Assembly: GCF_910592395.1 (NCBI RefSeq)
Contig: NC_088326.1
Location: 6,951,001-7,015,000, forward strand
Length of the DNA stretch: 64,000 nucleotides
Direction of reading: 5' to 3'
Source: Lineus longissimus
Lineage: Eukaryota > Nemertea > Pilidiophora > Heteronemertea > Lineidae
In this document: in pieces, positions 10,505-19,933 of the stretch
Position numbering within the stretch: position 1 is the stretch's first letter
Layout of the letters: each line of letters begins with the position of its first letter
Notes under the pieces: generated by a model
The model's input: the letters and a program-made list of their open reading frames with translations, nothing else
Told to the model about the DNA's origin: nothing
Databases searched by the model: none
Program-made: the position numbers and the translations under genes

Positions 10505-13500
10505 TTAGCGCTTACATCTAAGGGGGCACAACCTTGAAATTGGCCTCAGGAATTCATTGTCTCCAATCTTGACTTTTGTGACGCGGACATGATCATCCTT
10601 GCCAGGTAGGACCTCCAAAATCCTGCCCAGAGGCCATTGTCCCCTCGGTGTATTTGGGCTAACTACCACAACCAGGTCTCCTGATTCAAGATCCTTCATT
10701 TCTTCCCTCCATTTGGCTCTTGGTGCAACATTGGCAGCCACTCCTTCAGCCATCTCTCCCAGACATGCTTAATCAGCTGCTGAACTACCCGCCATCTTCT
10801 GCGTGGATTGAACTTGATGCTGTCCACTGCTTCTGGGGCAAACTGACCCCCAACCTGGCCAAACAAAAAGTGATTCGGGGTCAACGGCGGTGTGTCCTGT
10901 GAGTCTGCTGCTTGGTATGTAAGAGGGCGGGAATTCAGCAAGGCCTCGGCTCCGGAGATGGCTGTAGCTAACTCCTCATCATTAATGTCAGCTTTTCCGA
11001 GGACCGCGTAGATTGCCTTATTTGCTGATTTTATGAGAGATTCATGCACTCCACCAAAGTGAGGACCCAATGGTGGATTGAAGTACCATTTGACTCCCCT
11101 CCGTGCTGTTGCGCGGCTGATCTTGTCTTGATCCACATTTTCTACTAGGTCATTCAGCTTCTTGTTCCCAGCGACAAAATTGGTACCGTTGTCCGATGTG
11201 ACCTCTTCAGGAACTCCGCACCTGTTTACCATGCGATTAAAGGCATTTAGAAAGGAGTCAGTATCAAGTCCGTAGGCCATTTCTAAGTGCACAGCCAGTG
11301 AGGCCATGCAAGTGAAGAGACAGAGATATCTCTTTAACTGTACCCTTCCGCGCAGCTGTTTTGTGATGAATGGCCCTCCAAAGTCCACAGAGGTTCTTGT
11401 AAATGCACGAACTGATGTCTTTAATCTGGTCTTGGGTAGAGGAGCCATTATCTGAGTTGCAACTTTGCATTTTCTCCGTCTGCATTCATTGCAGTCTCTT
11501 TCCCAATCTCGAATTTCTTCTCGCCCAGCAACAATCCAAAATAGACTTGATAAAGCTGCCAAGGTCTGGTTTACTCCTGTGATGTGACCACCTTGCTCGT
11601 GGTAGCTTTTTACAATCAACTTGGTGATGTGATCTTTTCGTGGCAGAATGACTGGGTGTCTGGTGTCAAATGACAAGAATTCTGCATGCTTGAGACGGCC
11701 ATTACAGCGTATGACACCTTCATCGTCTATTCTTGGAAAAAGACTGAGGATTTTGCTTGACTTTCCGATTGGCTTTCCTTCTGTCATCGCCCGGTACTCT
11801 TCTGGGAAGGCTTTTTTCTGACTTTCGCTAATGATGATATTCTGAACTTGCTGTAGCTCGTCTGGCGTCAACTCCCCTGTCTGACGCTCCTCTCTTTTTC
11901 GCCGATAGTTCTCTAAGAAGCAGTATACCCATGCATGTACTCGGCAAAGCCGGTGCCAACTTGAATAACGTAATGGATCGAGACGCCATTCTGGGACTAT
12001 GGTTTCATCATCCTGCTGTTCATTCAATGGCACCGTGACCAGGGTCCTTTCTCCCTTCTTCATTTCACTCTTATCGATGTTCTTGCTTTCACAGCGGTTG
12101 ATCGGCCAGTCAGCTTTCTCCTTCACCAGAAACTCTGGGCCACTCCTGGCGAACTTGGTTGATGGTCTGTTGCCTTGTTCTGTTGTCACAGGCCCGATGC
12201 AAGTCAAGCCCAGACGTGTTAACCTTGCAGTTGGCTCTCCATTCTTCCCGGCTACGTCCCGTAAAGAGAAATGCAGATCTTGGTTGTCTAGGCCAATCAA
12301 CAGGTCTATAGTCTCTCTTTTCCCAAACTTCGGGAAGACTATCTCTTTGAGGTGGTCGTACTTATGCGCGTGTTTGTTCCAATCAACTGCCTGTAGATCT
12401 CCTGTCACTGGCTGCTCGGTGGTTCTAGCGATGATTGTAGCATCGACTCGGCAATTTAGACTCTCAACGCCGACTTCAACGGTAGTGGTTTTGAAACATG
12501 ATGAGCGTCCATTTAAAACATGCACGGTTGTGTTTTCTGTAGGGCCCGTCAAACCTAGTTCGTTTGCAACGCTTGCATTGAGGTAGGTAGCTGTGCTTGC
12601 ATCATCTAGAAGGGCATTGACCTTCAGTCGCTTTGCCCCATTTTTGAGGATGACTGGTACTGTTCTTAAGACTATGAACTCTGTCTTGGCCTCCCTTGTG
12701 CTAGTTGCCATGGTAACAGTAGCGAGGGATCTATCTTTTTTCTTAGTCTGCACTTCCGTCTTCTGTGGTTGTGACTTCGTCTTTCCTTGCTGTGCTTCTA
12801 TTTTCTGTGGTTGTGCAGGTTGAGAAGTCTCTTTTTCTTGGTGCAACAGCCGATGATGGTTTTGCTTGCATCCATTGATGTTACAAGGTCGTCCTCGATC
12901 ACATTGGGAGCCAATGTGCTGGTTCGACAGACATCTGTAGCATAGAGACTGTTGTTTGGCAATTTTCCATCTGGCAGCCACGTCTTTGGCCTTGAAGTCA
13001 TCGCATTTCCAGATGCCATGATCCTTACTGCAGACAGGACACGGGTTGTGGGACTGGATGACTGACGGTGATGTGAAATGAGTCCTTGAAGATCCGTTGT
13101 AATCTGACATGGTTGAAGTCTGACCATCTCTTGACTGGATTAACCCTTTAACCGCTTCTGTTGCAATTGTCCGATATTCTGACTCCGAAATGACAAAGCG
13201 GCGCAGCACTTCTATTGACTCCTTTTCATTTCGCTCCTTAACCCATCGGTGGTAATCAGCGACCATTGTCACAGTCATCTTCTTGAACAGCACTGAATAC
13301 AGGAGCTGGCTGTCGAGCTCGGACTGAAATCCCGCGTCCTTCAGGTTTATCACCACAATATCTAACAGATCAGCAAATTTATCCAAGTCCTTTGCATTAC
13401 CCGGTCGAATCTGAGGAAAGCTTGTAAGATCTTCGAACTGCAGTGTGACTTGCCTTCTCCTACCTCCATACTTTCTCTCCAGCCTCTCTTTGGCCGCAAT

Positions 13501-13843
13501 ATACGCACTCGGGAATGTCCCAAATTTTCTATCGTTTTCAATGCCTCTCCAGAAAGGCAGCCTCTCAACTGTAGAAGCTTGTATTCGGGCGTAGTTGGAG
13601 CTTTGTCGATACAAGCTAGGAAAGCAGCCTCCCAATTTTCATAGGTTCTTACGTCACCAGTGAAAGTCGGAATCGACACGCGTTTCAGCTGTTTCCACAG
13701 GTCTTGGCCTATCTTCTTGTTTTCTGGCTCCTCGGGTGTCGGTTGTGTGCAAGATGCATCAAGGATATGCTGTAACCCTGGTGTATTGCCAGATGTACCA
13801 GACATCTCTTGCTGTTGAGGAAGTATGTACTCCTGGGGTCCTG
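10505..13843 (-). pseudogene. BEL/Pao Gag-Pol, main part: gag, zinc fingers, protease and integrase, lacking RT and RNase H
   Basis: Minus-strand coding in three overlapping frames. The gag DUF1759-like domain starts in one frame (13843 to about 13520) and continues in another (about 13515 onward), so one frameshift lies near 13515. The main open stretch runs to 10696: CCHC-type fingers (about 12850-13060), A16-type protease LLDDAS near 12600, then the segment that normally follows RNase H (RYSSW, near 11960), H2C2 zinc domain, and integrase with SVDFG, TSDNG and HES (Glu codon at 11041-11043). The C-terminal DUF5641-like domain continues in a third frame (10753-10505), giving a second frameshift near 10735. 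Reverse transcriptase and RNase H, normally several hundred residues between protease and RYSSW, are absent although the frame stays open. Confidence 0.88.
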
Positions 13844-14249
13844 GGGTAGCGAGCATAAAGGGGTCGTAAGCCTACGTCAGGACTAAGCCAGGCGTAGAAG
13901 AGGTGGTAGAGCTAATATGGTGAGCATAAAGGTGGGCGTAAACTGCGCCTGGGTATAAATCTGGTCGTACCTCTACGCCTGCTTGGTAGGAGGCGTAAGT
14001 CATTTCAGACCAGTCGTAAGTCGATGGGTCATATTAATAAAGTCTGGTAAATGCTTTTATTTAAGAATTTTACGAGGTTCACCAATGCATATGTACAGCC
14101 GAATTCAAGTAAAAGCATTTACTAGCTTTTTTCATATCGTATACAAGAAGGTGCATTTGGAATAGAGTTTAACTGCGCCGATTTGGGCCGCATTTACAAT
14201 ACACGGGAATGCATGTACTTCTCGAAATCAAATTGCCTATGAATTCATA

Positions 14250-15277
14250 ATGGCCAGACTTATACGGCTTGCGGATGAGTTGGGGCGTCGTCAGATGAGA
14301 CGTGAGAGGGTTTTCAGGGATAGAACGAATCCACTCGAACGGTACGATGATAGCGAGATCTATGACCGATTTCGATTTCGGAGGGAAGACACCTTCGAAC
14401 TGACGGACATGCTAGGGGATGAAATTAAAAGTCCAACTAACAGAAACCATTCGATTCGGCCAGTTTTGTGCATTCTTACGGCACTGAGATTCTATGCAAC
14501 TGGCAATTACCACCTTGTCACAGGAGATTTGTTCGGGATACATCGAACCACTGCATCAAGAATGATCAGACGGGTTTCGGACTCTCTGGCACGCAGATTG
14601 GACGAGTACGTTCATTTTCTACCCGAGGGAGATGGCGTGAGGCGTATAAAGGCCGCTTTTTTTGATATAGCAGGATTTCCAAACGTATGCGGTGCCATCG
14701 ATTGCAGTCACATCCCCATTCAAGCACAAGTCAAAATGAATTTGAATATGTGAATCGGAAAGGGGTACATTCTATCAATGCTCAGGCAATATGTGACTCG
14801 GGAAACATATTTCTGAATGGTGTGATTCGATGGCCTGGCGGTACCCACGATTCCCGCATCTTAACCAACAGTGAAATATCCCGCGACTTCGAAACTGGAC
14901 GGATAAGTGGCTTCCTAATCGGAGACAGTGGGTACCCTCTTCGACAATGGCTGATGACGCCACTGTATGTGGCAGCAAATCGGAAGGAGAGGAGATACAA
15001 TACGTCACACAAGCGAACCCGTAGTGTTATCGAGCGCACATTCGGCATATGGAAACGTCGATTCCATTGTCTTCATAACAAACTACGAATGACACCAGAG
15101 AGATGCTGCGTAGTGATCGCTGCAACTATGGTATTGCACAACATTGCCATGAGGAAGGGACTGCCAGATTTTGATGATGAAATCCCAGATGAAATGGAAG
15201 ATATACATGGTGAATACGACGGACAGGAAAACGGACAAGAAATAAGGCGACAGCTCATTGACAACGTTTTTGCGTAG
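14250..15277 (+). pseudogene. HARBI1-like DDE transposase with one frameshift (Harbinger-1)
   Basis: ATG at 14250 opens a frame to 14753; the protein continues in the next frame from about 14725 to the stop at 15277. The first part has the helix-turn-helix-like N-terminal region and catalytic GAID; the second has NRKG, IGDSGYPL (second Asp) and VIERTFG (Glu). All three catalytic residues of a DDE_Tnp_4 transposase are present. A single-base indel around 14715-14730 separates the frames, and no GT-AG intron fits there. The enzyme would cut and paste the element. The gene is one base from intact, so loss was recent or is a sequencing error. Confidence 0.88.
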
Positions 15278-15575
15278 GTAACATTTAATTATCATTTTGA
15301 CAGAAATGCACATAAAATCTGCTTTTGTAATTACATCAGAGCTCTCCCTACAACCTAAGTTGTTATGTCCTTTCAGAACTTTCTCTAACAAGGTGACGTA
15401 TTTTATGGAAACAAAATCATTATTTATCATCAATGCGTACAAATGGATTAGACCACGCCTTTCATATCAATGATACATTCCGATGACAAGGTTATATTTC
15501 ATCTGCCACTTTGTTTGTCAAAGTAAGAACACCAATCAGTCCGTCATTCTTATAGTTAATGATTAATTATAAAGT

Positions 15576-17264
15576 CTATTGACTTAGTTGTTCTATTTCC
15601 ATTTCTAACTTTCTCTTCTTGAGTACCATTACTTCTTTTTGAAGCATTATGAGTCGCCTCTCCTCCCTCAGCTTTTCACGCTCTTGCTTAATTTTGTCCA
15701 TTTCCAGCTTTAGTTTCTTCTCTTCCAGCTGAAGCACCTTGCTGTAAGGTACGGACCTGCGGGCGGTATCAGGAGTTGCAGACGCATCCTCTTCCGAGTG
15801 ATGTGAGGAACTGAATGAGGCTTCTCCATCACTATTGGAGTCGCAGTGTGGGGACTGGTTGCCTTGGGTGAAGGCGGACTCATCTGCACCATCATCTGAT
15901 GTGGCTTAAAGTAAAATAAGAAACATTTCCTAAAATATGCAAGTGCTGCTGATAAAAATAACATTCTAACATGATTAGCACTTATTACTGAACTTTATAC
16001 TGCTTCTACCCTATTGTATTGAAAGAGTTAATAACATGTTACTGCCGCATGAAAAATTTTCAAAAAATTATTTTTGTCGACTTTTTTCTATGAAAATGTT
16101 TCGTCTTGTTTCCAATTTGTAAAATACATATAGGATGATGCCACCAATTTTCTACCACCTCCAATTTTCGACCAGGTGGTGTTATTCTTTCCAGTTGATC
16201 AAAATATTTTCGATTTCATGAAAGCTCTACCTTCATGTGCATGTCATCTCCACATAAAAATCAAATATTTTTAATCAGACATAAGAAAAACGCGCCTTGG
16301 TCGAAAATTGGACGTTGTCAAAAATTGGTTGTACTGACATACCTTCTATTATGTCTGCTGCCGAGGTCGACGCCGGTGCCTCAGGTCGAGTAGCCGTTGG
16401 CATCCTCGGTCGTTTGGCAGATACCGACGAATGGATCAAGGCTGTGGTGATCCCGGGTCTTAAGGTTGATGTCGGTGCACGAGATATAGTAGCGGTTGGC
16501 ATCCTCGGTCGTTTGGCAGATACCGACGAATGGATCAAGGCTGTGGTGATCCCGGGTCTTAAGGTCGATGTCGGTGCACGAGATATAGTAGCCGTTGGCA
16601 TCCTCGGTCGTTTGGCAGATACTGACGAATGGATCAAGGCTGTGGTGATCCCAGGTCTTAAGGTCGATGTCGGTGCACGAGATATAGTAGCCGTTTGCAT
16701 CCTCGGTCCTTGGTTAGATATTGATGGGCGAGTTGTCACGGGTATGGTCATTCTTGACCCATGGGTTGACAGTGGTAAACGAGATGTTGAGGGTGATGTG
16801 ATCTTTTTCTGCTGAGCAATAGATGCCGATCTAGGAGGCTTTGACATCGGTTGACTTTGCAGTATTGCTGCTTTGGTATGGCGTGTGCGGCTCTCAACGC
16901 CCTTTAAGCCTGTGAATGATACAGCATCATCTCCGTAGACATCCAAAATCTTATTCGAAATATCAGAAATTGGAGTTGCTGGTCGTCCTCCTGTGGGTGG
17001 GTTCTTGTTTTTTGTGACCTCTTTTTTGGCATCAGAAAGCATGTCTTTCCATTTTTTCCGGACTTCGTCTACTTCTTGTTTCGCCCGTGGATTCAGCGCA
17101 TTCACTTTGTTAGTCATTTCCGTCCAAATTTGATTCTTCCGGGTATTCGTAACTGTATTGGAATGTCTGGACGTTAATACCTCGCGGAACTTCGCGAATT
17201 CTTCCACAATGCATAGCTTTTCTTCCTGTGAAAAATTCGCCTTTCTTTTGCCACGCTCGGCCAT
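15576..17264 (-). CDS. Myb/SANT-like DNA-binding protein of Harbinger-1, two exons
   Basis: Exon 1 17264-16343, exon 2 15904-15576; the intron (438 bp) has a strong GTATGT donor and an AG acceptor, and phases match (307 codons plus 1 base, then 2 bases plus 109 codons including stop), giving 416 residues. The N-terminal 90 residues form a Myb/SANT-like domain with conserved Trp and basic residues (KKWKDM). The middle is a Ser/Thr/Pro-rich linker with a 33-residue tandem repeat. Exon 2 is acidic, then a Lys/Glu/Leu coiled coil (KLEMDKIKQEREKLREERR). Harbinger elements need such a partner to bind subterminal sites and bring transposase to DNA. It runs convergent to the transposase. No stop or frameshift seen. 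Confidence 0.85.
16396..16722 (-). repeat. 99-bp coding minisatellite in the Myb-like gene
   Basis: Units begin GTTGGCATCCTCGGTCGTTT (plus strand) at 16396, 16495 and 16594, with a degenerate fourth at 16693. The 99-bp period encodes 33 residues and keeps the frame. Confidence 0.9.
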
Positions 17265-17651
17265 CCTTTAACGTCTCCTGAACAAGGCGCATTCAGAATG
17301 CCCCCTAATATAAACGCAGATGGACACCATTGCCCATAAGTGGCCCATACACCATTAAACATTATTATTGGTCCATATGAAGAGCCACGACAAGGTAAAT
17401 CTATTGTTAAACCTTGTTCATACCATTATAAAATTCTACCATCCCATTCTGAAAGGCTTAGGTAATCGATTAAACGCGCCATTCATAGTTTCGTCTTAGC
17501 GTTATATCATTACGACCGCTTTTATGCTCTCCTTCTAAATCAGGGCCGTAACCTTTATGCTCACCGACTAAAAATATTTACACCTGGTCCTACGTCCAGA
17601 GTTACGACCGACTTTAGGCCCTGACTTACAACCTCTTTATGCTCGCTACCC

Positions 17652-17817
17652 CTGGTGTACATGCTGTAGCAAATATCTGTTGCTGTTGAGGAAGTATGTA
17701 CCCCTGGGGTCCTGGTGTACATGCTGTAGCAAATATATGTTGCTGTTGAGGAAGTATGTACCCCTGGGGTCCTGGTGTACATGCTGTAGCAAATATCTGT
17801 TGCTGTTGAGGAACGGT
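17652..17817 (-). repeat. 60-bp tandem repeat in BEL/Pao gag
   Basis: Units begin CTGGTGTACATGCTGTAGCA at 17652, 17712 and 17772, exactly 60 bp apart. They encode a 20-residue Gln/Pro-rich repeat on the minus strand. A part-unit at 13801-13843 is the other side of the same array. Confidence 0.85.
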
Positions 17818-18465
17818 GTAGTCTTGCTGAACCTCCTGGCTTTGGTGCTGCGGTGTATTTTTATTAACCAATGACCCTTCAGGCTGTTTGCTTGCACGTA
17901 GTGTGGTCATAAAGTTCTGCATAACTCCCAAGAAATCCTCCACTACATCTTCAGCTGATCTAGTTTCGGGAGTCTCAACTTGATTTGAACTAGGAGCCGA
18001 GACAGGACGACTTGGAATGAACGGTGGCGCATTAACACTGTCCTTTAAATCAGACTCTACTGGTTTCGAAACATTGTCATTGGCATTGTTGTCTTGTTGT
18101 ACTATCCTACTAACGTTACTGCGAAAATCAGTTGGCATACTAGTATGGGATGGTCTCGATCTGCAACTAGGCCTACCTCTCGGGCGCAACTGTTTCTGTG
18201 ACCTTGACCTCGTCAACTCCTCAATACTTGCCTCAACTCGTTGTATCTCTAAAGTCAGTTCAGCACTAGGGCTAGGCCCTCGTTCCATCAGGGGCATCTC
18301 CAGGGCAAATGCAGTGGGTGACGGCGGTGCACTTCCCTGTGGCGCCACCTGTGCGTTTCCACGTACACTAACATTTACATGCGGCCGAGTAATGCTTCCA
18401 CGTGTACGCCACAGGCAATCATCGCCGGAATCATCGTCACTTGGCGGGGCGTCACCTGGTCTCAT
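17652..18465 (-). pseudogene. BEL/Pao gag, 5' part, separated from the rest by a Harbinger insertion
   Basis: ATG at 18465, 53 bases downstream of the right LTR-like repeat. The product is rich in Ser, Pro and Arg with no enzymatic motif, fitting a Gag N-terminal region. It ends in 20-residue tandem repeats (about PGPQGYILPQQQ plus IFATACT) encoded by a 60-bp DNA repeat (unit starts at 17652, 17712 and 17772). The array stops at 17652 where the Harbinger element begins and resumes beyond it at 13840, in the same reading frame. A PBS-like TGGTATCTAGAGC lies just upstream (18502-18515, minus strand). Confidence 0.8.
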
Positions 18466-18517
18466 ACTGGTTTTTATGTCATTAAACGTTCTATATAACT
18501 ACGCTCTAGATACCATT

Positions 18518-18663
18518 TGTTTCGATGAACATCCACTTTTCCACGACAAATCGATCTGTTCCGTTAAAAACTGATATTTATTGCTCAACACAAAATAATT
18601 TTACATCGTTCATTCAGCGCTCGTTGTTGCAGAAACTACTACTATAAAACCTCTGTCCTCGCA
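18518..18663 (-). repeat. LTR-like repeat, right copy (5' LTR of the BEL/Pao element)
   Basis: Partner of 9101-9245. As a 146-bp unit it has perfect TG...CA ends (TGTTTCGATG ... CCTCGCA on plus). It lies just 5' of gag on the minus strand, with a TGG-initiated PBS-like sequence two bases inside. The true LTR could be longer to the right, but homology to the left copy stops here. Confidence 0.6.
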
Positions 18664-19359
18664 TCCTATCGTGATATCCCTCCACAGCGGGGCTAACCTC
18701 CGGGAGTCTCCCCCTTGCCACGCGGCCAGTCGAGTGGGCAACTCGAACGGTGCTCCTGACTTGTTGTCGCTGGTGTCTCTGCTGAATAGATAGGTCTAGT
18801 TCACGCTGACTGCGGGGTCGTGGTGGCTCAGCTGGGGGCGGCATTACTGGGGAGTGTTGGCGCACCCGCTTCTTTGGTGGCAGGGTCGGCTCTGGTCCTG
18901 CCATGACAACTTCCTGCTGGACAGTTGGTGATAAAAGTGAGGCAGGGGTGTCTTGCTCATTCCTGACACTGACATTCTTGGTTTCCGCCTGCTTTGGAGG
19001 GTCACCTCTAGCCAGCACGTCTTGGAGCATGGCCTGAATTCCCTCTACCTGTGTGCTCAGCCGGAAGATTGCATCCAGCACCTGCAGTTGCTGGGGAGCG
19101 GGCGGAAAAGTCGCCTCATCAATCGCCGCCCCTTTAACAGGTGAGACGGAGCTGGATTGGCGGGTGGTGGGGTGGCTCCCCGTGGGACTTGCTCGGTCGA
19201 GCCCGTCTTCGGCGAGGAAAGGAGACAATCGAGGACCTCTTGGCCTTCTGGCTGGTAGTCGTCGTTCAAGAAGGCATCCAATTCAAGGTCAAAGGCGAGG
19301 GTGTCCATCTGGAAGCGAGAGAAGTGAAGCGTAAGCATATCTCCGGACATATTCATCAT
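18664..19359 (-). pseudogene. Unrecognised coding fragment interrupted by the BEL/Pao LTR
   Basis: Two overlapping minus-strand frames look like one protein with a frameshift: an acidic/hydrophobic start (ATG at 19359) reading to about 19200, then a Pro/Gln/Arg-rich part with a short amphipathic stretch (TQVEGIQAMLQDVL) from about 19228. Coding runs into the LTR-like repeat and stops within it at 18614, as expected if the BEL element inserted into this gene. No domain is recognised. It could be a Gag-like or extra ORF of the adjacent Ty3/gypsy relic, or an unrelated gene. Confidence 0.4.
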
Positions 19360-19933
19360 TTACATAGGTGAAACATATCAGAGGAAATAACATCATGCGT
19401 CAGCCATGCACCCTCGGATCGGAATGTCATATTCGCTAAAGTCCACACCCTGTGTTTAGAGTATCGGCCAAAAGTCGACTACGACCGGACATCAGTATGG
19501 ATAGTGAATGAAAAACAACCATCATCCAGTTCCTGAGTTGTAATATGGTCTTCTATTTTCCCTTCTAGGTGACTGGAACACCACCCTGGGCTATACCAGT
19601 GACCCAGTTGGCCATGAAGACATCATGGGCCTGGCATACCCTCACATCAATCTACCATGGATGGCAGCAGCATCAGCCAGCACATCAATAATATACGAAA
19701 ACTCAACACAGAGGGGGGGGGGCCTGGTCAAACCCAAAATACAGATTTATATATATGCATAATAAGTGACATCAACATGACTGTAGTTACAGTGGATATA
19801 GTAGTACTAGTAGTTCCAAGTACTGTCAGCCAAAAACATCAATAGAAAGGGCTACTAGTACAGCATTCAAAACAGAACAATTACAGCATGTATACCAGTG
19901 GTGTACATGTTCTATACATGACAGCGTATGACA
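19360..19933. other. No gene recognised
   Basis: Contains a G run at 19711-19720. No LTR matching the right end of the neighbouring gypsy relic was found here, so that element's 3' end is missing or too diverged to see. Confidence 0.4.

Larger units (their letters stand above)
13844..17651. mobile_element. PIF/Harbinger DNA transposon (Harbinger-1), 3808 bp, inserted in BEL/Pao gag
   Basis: Terminal inverted repeats start GGGTAGCGAGCATAAAG at both ends, 17 bases perfect and 24 of 26 matching overall. A 3-bp duplication CTG flanks the element (13841-13843 and 17652-17654). Removing the element with one CTG rebuilds the 60-bp gag repeat without a gap. Inside are a HARBI1-like transposase on plus and a Myb/SANT-like DNA-binding gene on minus, the usual two-gene set of Harbinger elements. 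CTG departs from the common TWA target. Subterminal GAGCATAAAG copies lie near both ends. Confidence 0.92.

Noticed and set aside
14700-14760. Intron instead of a frameshift in the Harbinger-1 transposase
   Set aside because: No GT-AG pair with compatible phase fits the short overlap, and protein similarity continues without a gap.
17561-17782. Repeat protein from the Tyr/Thr/Gly frame over the 60-bp repeat
   Set aside because: It is another frame of the gag tandem repeat and crosses the Harbinger boundary.
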